A DNA stretch of 64,000 nucleotides from NCBI GenBank assembly GCA_951213105.1, contig OX578152.1, forward strand, positions 95,912,568 through 95,976,567, read 5' to 3'. The notes beneath the pieces were generated by a model. That model did no database searches. It was given only the letters and a program-made list of their open reading frames with translations, and was not told the origin of the DNA. Shown here piece after piece: positions 1 to 12,402 of this stretch. This stretch comes from Amaurobius ferox. Lineage: Eukaryota; Arthropoda; Arachnida; Araneae; Amaurobiidae. Both the position numbers and the translations under genes were made by a program. Within the stretch, counting starts at the first letter, position 1; each line of letters opens with the position of its first letter.

Positions 1-643
1 CTGTCCTGAAGAAAATTATTGAGAGTATGAGGTGCTATCTCATTTAAAGAGTATTGAAATTGCGGAGTTCCAAATTGCGGAGCCCCTGGTGGGTGGGTGA
101 AAGAGGGGCACTGCCCCCCTTGAAAATTTTTGAATCATTTAGGCCATATAATTGCCATTTTTAAGCCCATAAATAACTTTTTTCACAATATTAATAGCTT
201 AATGCTTAACAAGACATATATGAATATATATATATATATCTCAATAGATTAGCAGATATGGATCATTTTGTAACTTGGAATGTTTTCTATTTTTCTTTTC
301 CAGCACTTACTTTTTATAAAAAACGGGGTTACTGGACTTGGTGGCCCAAGATGGCAGTTGCCACTTTCATCAGTTTTCCCATTCCTCTCCTGGTCGTACG
401 CAGGATATTATTTTGAGGCTTGGAGGGTTCAGGGTTTTTTCCTCATTTCGTCATTTTTTTCCATTCAAGTTTGTAAATGACTAGCAAAAAAAAAAGACTG
501 AACTTTGTTGAAAGTTGCTCAAAAACCAGCAAATACAAAAACTTTGTTGAAACCTTGAGAGTATGTGGCACATACTCAGTATTTTTCAAAATTTCGTGAG
601 AGTATGCAGCGCATACAGTGCGTACCCTTTCGGGACAGCCCTG
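1..643. mobile_element. hAT-like non-autonomous element, left tip cut by window edge
   Basis: The right end reads cgggacagccctg (631-643). Its reverse complement, CAGGGCTGTCCCG, matches the first bases of the window (ctgtcctgaag) if five bases lie outside. CAGGGCTGTCC is a common hAT-type terminal repeat. A gagagtatg motif occurs in both ends in inverted orientation (near 20 and 591-606). There is no transposase; the small open frame at 280-480 looks accidental. The 8-bp target duplication cannot be checked because the left flank is missing. Confidence 0.55.
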
Positions 644-2232
644 CTTGTAACTACTCTACACCTTTTAGGTGAGTTAGATGGCCTGAGTAATTAAAAAAAG
701 AATTATCTATACTAGTTTAAATAAAAGATGTGGTCAATTTCTGCTATCACATGTGTCTGGAATTTACTCTTTTAATACTTTTTGTGTATTTATTAATTTA
801 ATAAATGACAGCTAAAATGTAATCCACATATTTAACTGAAATTTGTATTGATCATTTGCATGAAAGTATAATATTATCAAAACCGTTGCTAAGTTGTGTA
901 GTTTAAGGCATTTGTTCAATATGTAAATTTAAAATTTTAAAACTATTTGTGAAACTTTTATTGTATAAAATATGAATTATCCACTTTTGGTTGTATTGTC
1001 AATTGATTTCTAAGGCAAAATACAAACTTTTTAAATTTATATAGTTAAAAGTTTGCTTGTTCAGTTTTACAAGCTTGAGCTGTCTAATAGTCTCAGCTAA
1101 ACTTTATGCAATAGTATTAAATGTTCTTGTCAAATTTTACCAGTTGTATGAAATATTTTTAAATTTAAGAAAAACATATAACTATCAAGTGATTATAATA
1201 CAACCAAGAATTATTCTTATCCTAAGTGCATCTCCAAAGCCAGCTGCTAATTTTTCAAAATTACTTTACTTAGTGCTCAGATGCCTTAAAATGAATGACC
1301 CAATTCAATATTGATCTAAAAAAAAAATTTCCTCCTAACTGAAATTAAAAACCTCCAAACATTGTACATCTCAATTAAACCAAATAAAAATACACCTTGG
1401 TCATAGATCCTCCCCCCCCCCCCCACCCCACCCCACCCACCCACCCAAGAAGTGTGAATTTGTTTCTCTTTCACTTCATTTGCTCCACATAATTTGCTCT
1501 TACATTTGGACCCAAATGAGATGAGGCTTTTGTTGCTTAAATCTGTCTGCTTAAATCAAGATCTCACATAAAGGGTAGATCAATTCTGTATTCTTTTGTA
1601 ATAGCTAATTAGTCTGAATTTTTTTATTAAAATGTTAAGAAATTTATTAACTTTTCTGAATTTTTGAGTAGCTTGTTCAATCTACAGGTTTAGCCTCAAA
1701 CTGATACAAAAATCAATATTTTGGGTAAGATGTTTGTGAAGGATATTCCAAGTTTTAGTATTCTCATACTAAAACTTGTCAAATAATGTTCCAAGTTCAG
1801 AACAGTTTAAATGATTCTTACATCAATGTTATTTATGTATTAATGTATGTATTATTTAATTTTTGTAAGATGAAATTGCTAACTAATTTGATAAAATTTG
1901 AGCATCAACTGATTTTAAAGACAAAAATTGCACTTCTCACTCGTCCTGAAGAATAAAGCTGTTTTTTGCCTTTGAAACCAGTTAATATCCGAAATGTTAT
2001 TGTAGGGTGTGGTTATGTGAATATTTTATGTTAAATTAGTTTTAACAGCAGTTTCCACAGTATTTTGATAATAGGTTTTTATTTAGCATGTAGGTTTTAC
2101 TTCAATATTTGGTGTAAAATTTTTGTTTGTCATATTATGTCTGTTTCTTTGTTCATCTTGTACTTTTTATAAATTATTCTTTGAGCGTTTCATTTTTGTA
2201 TTTTCTATATATTTTGGTAAAATGTGTTTTAG
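644..2232 (+). other. Sec16 intron sequence upstream of first visible exon
   Basis: AT-rich intron without convincing exons. It holds a C-rich tract at about 1411-1446 and a near-perfect 12-bp stem with a 6-base loop at 1749-1778. I see nothing else. Confidence 0.5.
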
Positions 2233-2338
2233 GCTGCCATTTGAAGAATTTGCTACCAATGAAGCTATTCAGTGTACAGAAATTTATGAATATGCTCAAT
2301 CTTTAGCTAATCCTGGTTATTTATTAATTCATTTACAG
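2233..2338 (+). CDS. Sec16: Sec16 exon (central conserved domain, first exon in window)
   Basis: Sec16 is a peripheral ER-membrane scaffold that organises COPII coat assembly at ER exit sites. Its central helical domain binds Sec13. This exon supplies the last base of a split codon and then 35 codons, including FATNEAIQCTEIYEYAQSL, which matches the NEAIQ-TE-YEYAQSL signature of the animal Sec16 central domain. It is bounded by a tttttag-type acceptor (AG at 2231-2232) and a cag|gtaaat donor. It enters in phase 2 and leaves in phase 0, joining the exon at 7390. The N-terminal disordered region and the first part of the domain must lie left of the window, since nothing matching them was seen in 1-2232. 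Confidence 0.9.
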
Positions 2339-3067
2339 GTAAATAAATACTTATAATATTAAATATACATTAAGTTAATATTAGGAGTTTCCAAACTCTC
2401 CGCAGAGCTTGGCAAACCATTGAAATTAAAAAGGCACTTTCACAAAAATTAGTCTATTGCCCCAATGCACATTTGGCCAAAAATATCATCTTCATATTTA
2501 GTTTATCATTATTTTCGAAAATTCGAATTGCAACATCTATTTTTTATGTTTTCATAAGGTTTCTTATGTTGACATTAAGCAAAATATACATTTGTGCGTG
2601 ATTCTGCAAATAAGAAAGATACATTGAAACGGAAGATACATTAAAAAAACTATTTGTGTCCATCCTCATATTTATGGCAGTAAAAGGAAAGTCACACATT
2701 CTCTGCAGTTATACAGTTTCTATATCTTATCTAAAGGCAAAATATCTTATCTAAAGGCTTGTAAGAAGTAGAATTTAGCAGCAGCATGACTGACATTTTT
2801 TTAATCATCAATATGGTAATATTAAATTATGGTTAATAAAGCTAAAAGATTGTGGGCCATTGGGACCACCTTTAATGTTCTAGTTAGTTGGGTAAAAAGC
2901 ATTGGCATTTCATTCGAATTATCCAAAATTTGTTATTAAATTTAAACTTAGCTGATTTAATTAGAAATTCTATATTGTTTCTTTAACTATTGGTTTTTAT
3001 TTTTCTAACATACTGATACATATCACATTAAACATCATTAACACATAATTTGTTTTAGCCATATTTA

Positions 3068-3119
3068 CTCTGTATATATTAGAATTGAAGACAAAATTTC
3101 AATTCCAATATATACAGAG
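3068..3119. other. Long hairpin, 22-bp arms
   Basis: The arms ctctgtatatattagaattg(aa) and its complement pair over 22 bp with one mismatch (a G-T or C-A pair, depending on strand) around an 8-base loop. Size and pairing are like a short miRNA precursor or a tiny inverted-repeat element. It lies in the intron between the exons at 2233 and 7390. Confidence 0.6.
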
Positions 3120-3962
3120 AAAGTTGATACTATTTAATTTGATACAATTTGCTATAATTTGATATATATTTTATGCACTAGCAGCTTTTAACTATATTCA
3201 CCTGTTCACACATGAAACAACCATGGAGTTTCTTACTTCAAGTACACAGCTAATTTGTCTTAAGCTTAGGCCAGATTTCTTTCTGTAATTTTAATTTGAT
3301 CAATTAATGTAATGTTTTTGTTTTCGCTGAAGATCACTAACATTTTATAGAATAGCTTAACCTTTAAACATATCTACAGAACATAAATATTGCATTAAAA
3401 ATATTCTTAACAATTATTGTTATGCCTTCTAAAAGCAATTAACAAGTCAATAGTAATTAAAAAATTACGTTGTTAACTCTATTTTCAATGAGATAGCCCA
3501 ACTGTGTTCTGCAATTAAGCATATAAAATCCCAACTATGCAAATTTTGTCTTTGCCTACATATTCTATAAGGGCATTCCTCAAATTGAAGAAATATATAC
3601 ATTTAATTTATTTACAATTTCATGATTTATTGTTGTTGATTTCAACTTTTGAATGAAATTCGAAATTAAAATTTTTTTGTATAAAAGCTTGTATAATGTT
3701 AAATATAAAATTATATTCAAGAAACCTGCACTGTGCACATGTATTTAAACTGATTTGACTTTCAAATTTGTTATTGCGCTTAAAATGATGTATTTTTTCA
3801 TAACACAAATGCAATAACAATGTCTAAATCACTTATTGTACATATGCCAAAAGTCCAAACTTTGAATTATACTGCAATTTTGAAATTTTCCTTCAAAGCA
3901 GTTTCCATCGCAATTGATGGATGGCTCCAAAAAATAACTTCAAAATGATGAATATAGATCTA

Positions 3963-5323
3963 CACTGCTGGCCATTAAAATTGCTACACCATGAAGGAGA
4001 CATGCAACAAATGTCAAATTTGCATGAAAGATTCTACATGCTGGGATATGCAAATGATTCGCATTGCAGTGCATGCACACAAAGCAGATATAAGTAGCGC
4101 CATCTACATCTTGTATAAAAAAAAAAGATTGCACAGCAGGCCTCTCATTCGGAAATCGCAATTGAATGTTGGTTGTTTGTGTGAAGGTCATGTTATGCCT
4201 CGTATAAAAAGGGGAAACTCCTATCAGCACCTGTCCAAATTTGACCACAGCCAGAGTGTGGTTTATCGTTCCTCAACATTGCTGCTCGCATTGGTCGGAA
4301 TCCCATGACTATCAGGTGAATATGAAATTGATGGGTCCAGAAGGGCCATACTGAACGTCATACAGGATTTCAGCGGCTTCTGGCCACTAACGTCTGAGAG
4401 GACAGACATGTTGTCCTCTCAGTCTTGCGGGATCATACAGCCACGTCATGTACCCTGAGTCAGGAACTTGGCTTGTTTGCAGAACGATAAGTGTCCTCAC
4501 GGACAGTGTGATGACGTCTGCCTCACCACGGACTCTCAGCACAGCGACCATTGTTGCAGCTTCCCTTGACACTGCAGCAGAGACAGGTTCGCCTACAGTG
4601 GTGCGACGAACGATGACACAGGACACAGGAGTGGCACCACGTCTTCTTTTCAGATGAATCCTGGTTCTACATACAGTATCATGATAGATGCATCCGTGTG
4701 TGGATGCACTGAGGAGAACGAACGTTGTCAGCTTATATTTGTCATCGTCACATGGGTCCAGCAGCTGGCATGATGGTATTGAGTGCCATTGTGTACACAT
4801 CCCTGTCACCTCTTGTTCGCATAGCCGGTAATGTGGGCAGCCGCCATTACATTTCTGATGTGTTAAGGCCCGTGGTTGAGCCCTATCTTCGAGGCCTGTG
4901 TGACATCACCTTTCAACAAGATAATGCATGACCGCATGTTGCCTGTGCTGTCCTGACCTTCCTCGATACAGAGGGTGATCGACTGTTGCCCTGACCAGCA
5001 TGTTCTCCTGATCTGTCACCCATTGGGGACATCTGGTCAGTTAAAGCTGCATGGAATGACATATCCGTATCTGTCATCCAAGCTCAAATTGACTCGATGC
5101 CCAGCCGGATTACAGCCATTGTTGCTACCAGAGGTAGCAGCTCTGTGTACTGAATTCTGCATGCTGAGTACCCCAAACCACCTGCAAATTTAATCATGTC
5201 TTCCTCCCATTATATGTACGATACATGTGTATGATATGTACGTATATGTGAGTATATGTATGATGAATAAGATCCTGCTATTTGCTTTCCTTCCTGGTGT
5301 AGCAATTTTAATGGCCAGCAGTG
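3963..5323 (+). mobile_element. Tc1-like (Tcb1-type) transposon, decayed, ends intact
   Basis: The element is bounded by TA duplications (3961-3962 and 5324-5325). Its terminal inverted repeats begin cactgctggccattaaaa and match for about 28 bp. It is 1361 bp long, typical of Tc1 elements. The plus-strand transposase is broken by several frameshifts and stops. Recognisable pieces are the start MPRIKRGNSYQHLSKFD (near 4196), the first catalytic Asp in SDESWF (near 4650), GPAAGMMVLSAI (near 4755), and TFQQDNA followed by a stop (near 4910). The PACSPDLSPIGDIW block (near 5000) carries the third acidic region. It is non-functional and probably an old insertion in the Sec16 intron. Confidence 0.9.
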
Positions 5324-5789
5324 TATATTTGAATAAGTACTAAAAGGAAAGATTTAAAATTTTAGACATCATGATTTTCAACATTGCTGAATCTATTTTA
5401 TTCAAGAATTTACCCACTTTTCTACTCATATTATTTATAAATAGGAATTAAATAAATAATAATTAATATTAAAAAAATTTTTGAAGATAAAAAATTGTAT
5501 ACATTTTGTTTAGGTTATTTAGTATCACAATATGAATATGAATTAGTTTGATAGGCTAATTTTGGCAGAATATATAAAAGAAAACTGCAGCACCTATTTA
5601 ACATTAGGAGCCCGGAATTTTAAGCAGTCATAACTCCCTAATGGCTGAAGGAAAATATATACATTTTGTATTAAGGTACTTTGACCTAGAGAATCAGAAT
5701 CTGTTATCAAAAGTGAGTGTTGCACTTTGAAAAATAATCAAGTTGGTACAAGATTTGATATGAAGCAGACAACTTTAGAATTTTACTTC

Positions 5790-5850
5790 AGAATGTCTTC
5801 TATATGTAAATGGTCAAATTAGATGCACATTTACTTATAGAAGACATTCT
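5790..5850. other. miRNA-precursor-like hairpin, 23-bp arms
   Basis: The arms agaatgtcttctatatgtaa(atg) at 5790-5812 and the complementary 5828-5850 pair over 23 bp with one mismatch around a 15-base loop. The 61-nt size and near-perfect stem suggest either a pre-miRNA-like RNA or a miniature inverted repeat. No flanking target duplication was seen. Confidence 0.6.
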
Positions 5851-6960
5851 AAATCTAATGATACATGTGAATTTACTGTATGGCCCAGAGAGACAAAGTA
5901 ATGAGCTGTGTTCCCTTTTTTTTTTCCCGCTGACTGTACATATTATATAAACCCTACCTAAAGCACACGTGTTAAAAGTAAAACAAAGTCAAAAGCTCGA
6001 TAATTAAATTCATTTTGCAGGAGAAAAAGTTTAGGAAACACCTCTTATACCATTTTATAATACAGGGTTTTTGCAGTCTTTTAAGTCCTTAAAACTTCTT
6101 AATAATAAGAAATAAAATGTATAAATTCATTTTAATTGTCCTTAAAAGTACTTATCTAACACTTTCTGGGACAAAAATTATCCAATTCAGTAAGAAAATA
6201 AAACAAAAGATGAAGAAATAATTTTTTTTTTATTTAGAGAAACAGAAAATAAATTGTACCTCAATATATGTGAAAATAAAATGTCATTTCATGGTTGCTG
6301 AAATAAGTTACAAAGCCAATTTGTGCATGTAAAATATCAAAATCTGTATGAATGTAATGACAAAAACTTTCGAGATTTTAAGAGCAAAATACTTTAAAAA
6401 TTTGGTTTAAAAAAGTTATTTAAACCAAAAAACCCACTTTTGTTACTTTGCTACTTTTGTATCTACACAAGTAGGGAGCAATGGGAGCTAGGGAAAGGCT
6501 CTTTTTTTTTTAATTTTTATCTATTTTTGTGACTCTTGCTCGGGTTCTGATGAAAATTTTACATTGTATTTTCTACTCTATAATGGACCCATGTAATCTG
6601 CTTATACTAAACTTTCACCCATTTTTGTTACTTTTTGCAACTTTTTCACCTGTGCAGCAGGAGCAGGATGTTCTATAAAAGTAATTGCTTTAAAAAGTGA
6701 TTGCTATATTTAGTGACCACTAGCGGTCAAAGCCCGCTAGACATTCTTTAAAGCACAAGTGAAATGCAAAAGAAGTTTGTGTTATTGGTATCGAGAAAGC
6801 ATATAAATAACACCAAATTGTGAAATCTCTGTAAAGTTGCAACATTAATCAGTAAAAATTATAAGTAATCCCCAAAAAGCATGAAACGATAAAAGTCAAA
6901 CATGCGAATTTTTCACATAGAGACTTTTGGTGCTAAACTGCAAAAAAAAAGTATAGTGAT

Positions 6961-7119
6961 AATACAGCATATCAAAATATTATTAACATAGCAAGAATTG
7001 GTTTGGCATATCCTATGCCAGCAACCAATGTTGAAAGAGGATTTAGTAAACAGAACAATATAAAAACTGCTTTACAGAATAACATTAAATTAAAAAATCT
7101 TAGTAACTTCTATAAATAG
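6961..7119 (+). pseudogene. hAT transposase C-terminal dimerisation fragment
   Basis: A 52-codon open stretch ends at TAG 7117-7119. It reads GLAYPMPATNVERGFSKQNN and IKTALQNNIKLKNLSNFYK. The P---A-VERGFS--N-IK--L-N motif is the hAT C-terminal dimerisation domain in the form seen in ZBED/ZNF862-type proteins. No N-terminal part or start was found, and the flanks show no clear ends. It is a relic. Confidence 0.7.
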
Positions 7120-7389
7120 TAAAGGTCCAGGTAAAGATTTTAATTTTGAAGCAGGTTTTGTAAATTGGTGAAACACTAAAAACAGAGACCTGCCTGGATG
7201 ATAATAATAACTAACAAACATTAAATGCAGCTAATTTATGGACTAACAATATAAAATTCCTGGCACAGGCCATGCTTATCCTTGCATTGTAAATAAGAAT
7301 ATATCATAATTTATGAACCAAAATTATTTAGGAAATCTTGTTAGATATTTATTTTAGAATTTTACTTTATATCTTCTTTTCTTTTATAG

Positions 7390-7443
7390 ATGTATAAATT
7401 TCTTTATGCCCTAAGACTTGTTGAACATGGATTTCTTGAAGAG
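7390..7443 (+). CDS. Sec16: Sec16 exon (central domain helix)
   Basis: An 18-codon exon in phase 0 at both ends, reading MYKFLYALRLVEHGFLEE. It corresponds to the VYKFIYSCRLAEMGL-like helix of the Sec16 central domain. The acceptor is ttttatag and the donor is gag|gtagga. It follows directly on the YLLIHLQ end of the previous exon and continues into ALHYCE. The exon is unusually short and sits just 190 bp before the next one, so the pair forms a small cluster inside otherwise very long introns. Confidence 0.9.
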
Positions 7444-7633
7444 GTAGGATTAAATTTGTTACTGCTTTATTTGCTTAAAGATCCAGGATTTAAATTATAT
7501 AAATATATAGAAATAAGTTTTATAAAATAGCATTTTGTATTATACTCTGTCTTATATGTTCTTGTTATTTTAACTAAATTTTATTTGTACGTATATTTAT
7601 GCCGTTTTACATTTTTAAAATTTATTTTTCTAG

Positions 7634-7720
7634 GCTCTTCATTATTGTGAAGTTATTGCTGCAAATTTACAAGCTCATCCTACTTTATTTTCTTATGATT
7701 TGATTTCTGAAGTTTATGAG
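7634..7720 (+). CDS. Sec16: Sec16 exon (central domain, ALHYCE helix)
   Basis: A 29-codon exon, phase 0 to phase 0. It contains ALHYCEVIAANLQAHP, matching the conserved AFHYCEVIA segment of Sec16, then LFSYDLISEVYE. The acceptor is tttctag and the donor is gag|gtcagt. This part lies in the stacked-helix ancestral coatomer element that packs against Sec13. No frameshift or stop is present. Confidence 0.9.
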
Positions 7721-9559
7721 GTCAGTGTGAACATTTTTTCAGGGGAAAATCCCTACTTGTATTTTTAAGATTGGAAATAGCTACTAGAAAACATTGTATA
7801 AACATTCTTTGAGATTTAAAAAAAAAAAAGATTGTAATAAATGATTTTTTTTTTTTTTTTTTTTTTTATGTATGACATTGGGTTTAAATTGAGTGTAAAA
7901 ATGCCCTTCTATCTCCAAGTTGCAACCTATTTCATTAGAACAAACAAAGATTTCCTAGAAGTACAGATAACATGAATAGATATAGATAAAATGAATTAAT
8001 ATAATAATCCAGTTCTACAGAAAACTTTTATATTCAATAATATGTTTTAAAATTTTGCCCTTTTAACTAGATTTTGGATTAAAATATCTTTCAATGTATT
8101 TTATGCAAAGATGTGTGCCTGTGTTAGAAATATATTTTGAAAGAAAATGATGCGTTATTCAAAATTTTTGTCTTATATAAAGTCTTTATTCTCCAATTTA
8201 AACTTGGCCTAAATTGTTATTGCGCATTGTATCTAGATTATCATAGACTATGCTGTGAAAACATAGCAAATATGAGCAAAATCTCATATGTAATATGTAT
8301 TGAAACATTGAGTAAATGAATGCTCTTTATTAATAAAGTATTTAAGAAGCAATTTATTTTCTGAAATTACAATAGAAAAAGTTTATAAATATATATATTA
8401 AAATAATAAAAACGAAAGTGTAGGGGTGCAAATCAGTTAACACAGCATCCAACCGCGGACAATATAATAATGTGTATTGAATAGCAGAAAGTAAAAAGTA
8501 ACGAGGAAGGACTGGAAAAGTAGATCACAGAAAGGCCAGGAGAAAGAAAATAAATCAATGAATAGTATATCTGCCAGAAACGTCTTCAGGGGCACATTCT
8601 AGACAGATATACTAAAATCCGTTGTTTCTATGATTGTATAAAAACACATGGTTAAAATTTTATGCAATCTGTGCCCAACAACATAATAAATGAGATTAAC
8701 AGAGAAATGATCCAAGAGGACAAAATTCAACTTAAAATCACAAAATACCACATAATCATGAAAAATATAGCGTACAAATGCAGAAACATGCAAAAAAAAG
8801 GGCAACTCACAAGTCTGAAGGCTGCCAGCATGAATAATCTTCATTGGAGTCCTCACCTGATCCAGCTTGAATATTTACCACACAAAAAACCGCGATGAAA
8901 TGGACCAGACCAAAGAGAGTGGAAGTAGTTGTACATATTTTCGGTGAGACAAACCCAGGAGTTCAGAAACTAACTGAGAAGTGACCACTATGATCGAAAA
9001 CATTTAAGGTATGGATAACACTGTTTTATTTGCTTTTTAGACATCTGCCTTAATAGTTCTATTAGTGTTTTAAACTTTTTTCTTTACCCGCCGAGGCGGG
9101 TTTTTTTTAAATTTTGCGTGTTTTTGTGCAACCGAAGTTACTGTTTTTGTAGTATTTGCACATTTTTATTTTTGCCCTCCGGTGCGGTATTTATTTCATG
9201 ATGTTTCCCCTACTATTGAGTATCGTACTTAAACTGCGATCTACAAATAAGGTGGGAAAATTGTACATATAGCATAGACTTTTGAGACAATTAATATGTG
9301 ATAGTGTACACTTATTACTATCCAGGCGTTTGATGTGGAGCAAATAGCTAATGATTAGATTTTTAAAAACTTTGTTACTAAGGCAAGAAGAATAATGAGG
9401 GATGAATTTTACATTAAACTTAAATTGATGTCTCTTACTTATAAATAGCATTATTGAATGAGTTACTTTGTATATAAATGGTGATATCAAGATAATTTAC
9501 AGATTTGGAAGGGTGGGATTCATTAGGTATTAACTCAAGAATGGATGAATAAATATTAA

Positions 9560-11363
9560 CCCTTTCGCGACGGTTGGCACGCCCGCGTGCCGCCTGCGAG
9601 CTTACATTCAAGGACGTCCGGCACGCACTCGTGCCGGAGAGAACTTTACCCTAAACGCCGAGTGGCACGAATCGGTGTTTCTACGTGAAACATTTTCCTT
9701 TGAATTTATTTGTCTACTAGATGGTGTTAAATGCCCGTGGAAGCAACTTAAATGTATTTTGCAGATGCTTGACCTTGGCACAAGCAGAATCCAATAAATT
9801 ATTTCTCCATTTGGAGTGTTGAAACATATGGTTCTGTAAAGTAAACAGACAGAGCTCTTCTCGCAGCATCAACAATTTTATAATTGAGTTCCGGTCTCCT
9901 TTTGATTTTAGCTTTTAATGATTTCATTGGTGAATTACAGGAATATAAGAGAGTATTTTTTGGGGGGGGGGAGGGGGTTAAAGGAATGTGTGACAGTGAA
10001 ATAATTAGGCTATTTCGGATAAAAGTATAGCTGGTTTGAGATGTTTCCTTTCTGTGGAAGAATATACGCGTATGGTAAACGAACCAGACAATAATGAAAG
10101 CAAAGCAAATTGTGAAGATTCATGGAACAGTGTTATTTCTGATGATGAATCTGAAAATGCAATTGATTCTTCAGATTCTGAGTGTACTATTATTACAACG
10201 CCACCAGCTTCAGTTGCTGTTTTTTCGAATCATGTTTGGACATGTGATTTGAAAGATCTGAATTCTTTGGAGTTTTTGAACATACCTAGAATAAATCACA
10301 ATATCATGCTGCCTAATTTAGATAAAGAACTTGATTTTTTTAGTATATTTTTTGATGATGAACTAGTAGAATTTATCTTAAATGCAACTAATGAGTTTGC
10401 AAAGAAAAAATGGGAGAAAAATCTCCTCTCTCCTTCATCGAAGACTCCACTTGTTTCAAATATATTTACACCTGTGATAAGAAACGAATTTCGTGTGTTT
10501 CTCGCACTAGTAATTTTGACGAGCATTGTCAGAAAACCAAATCTCAAAATGTATTTTTCTAAGAATCCAAATATCAGTACTCCTTTTTTCAATTCAGTTA
10601 TGAGTCGCGATCGATTTATAGGAATATTACGTTACCTTCATTTTACTCTTGATAGTAATGCCCAAAAACTAAATAAATTGAAACCTGTGTTAGATGCATT
10701 AGTTTCAAAATTTAAATCTATATACACTCCTGGAAGAAATATGTTCATTGATGAATCTTTTTTCTCATGGTAAGGAAGGCTGGGATTTTGTCAATATATC
10801 CCCTCGAAAAGGTCCAGATATGGAATAAAAATATATAAATTGTCAGAATCGAAATCAGGCTGTATATGGAATTTCCTTGTGTATACTGGAAAGGACACGG
10901 AATTATCAAGCTCTGATGGTGGGTATGGAGAACGCGTTGTGAAAACACTTCTAAGTGAACTTTTAGGAAAAGGATATACTTTGTATTTGGATAAATTTTT
11001 TACTTCTCCTGTACTTGCAAAGTATTTGTTGTCTAAGAATACGCATATATGTGGTACAGTTTTAAAAAATCGGAAGGACATGCCAAAGAATTATCCATCT
11101 GTACCTAAAACATATATACACTAAAATTTTTAATATTTTGATAAAAGAAAATTTGTATGAAAAATATACATCAAATAGAAAATAAGTATTTCCTTTCTTT
11201 CTGAAAAAAGTAGAATGCTGCGTTGAACGGGTGATTTTTAGTGAATTTTTTTCGAGAGTTAGGCTTAGCGCAAAAAATTAGCCGTCTTTGGGGAAAAGTT
11301 CAGAAACGAAGCGCTCCGTCCTTTGGGCCACGGCAGTTTCGGAATGCCGCTGTCCCGAAAGGG
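9560..11363 (+). mobile_element. piggyBac-family transposon with intact TTAA-flanked ends
   Basis: TTAA occurs directly at both borders (9556-9559 and 11364-11367). The ends are inverted repeats: ccctttcgcgacgg on the left and, reverse-complemented, ccctttcgggacag on the right. Just inside the left end are short palindromes (ggcacgc..gcgtgcc and ccggcac..gtgccgg). The 1804-bp element carries a plus-strand transposase reading frame. CCC-type ends with TTAA duplication are the hallmark of piggyBac. Confidence 0.93.
10036..11124 (+). pseudogene. piggyBac transposase with one in-frame stop and missing C-terminus
   Basis: One reading frame of 363 codons is interrupted only by TAA at 10771-10773. 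The N-terminus is acidic and Ser-rich, as usual. The DDE domain follows: VFLALVILTSIVRKPNL, RFIGILRYLHF, and the first catalytic Asp in FIDESFFSW (residue 239). After the stop comes GRLGFCQYIPSKRSRYGIK, then the second Asp in LYLDKFFTSP (residue 319). The 80-residue spacing fits piggyBac, whose usual motif is YLDNFYTS. The frame ends at KTYIH, about 200 residues early, so the third catalytic Asp and the Cys-rich C-terminal domain are absent. The stop falls where a Lys codon is expected (W-KGR), consistent with a single base change. Confidence 0.9.
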
Positions 11364-12402
11364 TTAAGTGTGGGTAAAGAATCATATATATAATGAAACA
11401 ATAATATAAAAGGAAGCAATAGATCTATACATTAATAACTTGCATCCTAAATTTATTACCATATAAAAATTATCAACAAAGAGGATTTAAAACTATAAAA
11501 TATAATATCTATAATAGTGCAACTATGATAGAGGATAATAATAAATACTGATTACTAAATAGCTTAAAATTAAGTAGAAAAGAAAAGCTAGGAACTGTAT
11601 GAAGGGAATAACATAATAAATTACACGAACAATAGGGAATGGCTAGCTATTACATAGCTAGACCTAAACATGCACATCAAATAGATAATGAAATTTTAAG
11701 AAGCCCAAAGAGAAAATCAAATAACAAAATGATTAAAAGAAATAAACAATAGATCAAAATGGATAGAGTTTCCATAAATGTTGCTCATCATGGATCTTTA
11801 CACTATGGATAAACTCTTATAATGTTTTTCCCAGTATAAAGCAGCACACATGGTTGAAACATTGTGCAAAGATCAACACATTATATAATCAAAGAAAAAA
11901 AAAAAGATAAATAGAAATGTCAGGAAGGAAATAATAAAAGTCCATATCAAATTTATTATCAAATTAAATGTAAAGGAAAAAAATAAAATGTGGGAAATCA
12001 TATTAATCCAAACGTACCTTGCCACGTTGATCATATAAAGAATTGAAAACAGTGCCTTTAGAAAATTAGGTACCATATAATGATAGGGGGAAAGCACCAT
12101 CTGTTAAGAGTAATATAAGATAACAAGACATGGGATACTGGTGTGAATATTGATCCATATAGACTATAAATTAAAAAATAAATATAAAATAATGGGAGTT
12201 GGGAAATAAATATTATGTATGATACCAATCACACCCCAACACAACCACCACTCAAATACAGTAAGAATGATATCTATTTATGCAGAATACTGTTCTAAAG
12301 GAAAAATGAAAATGATTTTAAATTGAAGTTTCTAATATGATAATTAACAAATTTTGAAGGAAAAGATTCAGCCTTACAACTTTGTAATAAATTGGTGAGA
12401 TG

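Noticed and set aside
1057..1314. 85-codon open frame upstream of the first exon
   Set aside because: Hydrophobic AT-driven sequence with no similarity to Sec16 and no fitting splice sites.
4387..4809. 140-codon minus-strand open frame
   Set aside because: It is antisense to the decayed Tc1 transposase and exists only because that region is GC-richer.
9087..9108. cccgccgaggcggg followed by T-run, looking like a rho-independent terminator
   Set aside because: The DNA is animal nuclear sequence; this is more likely part of a retroelement end or chance.
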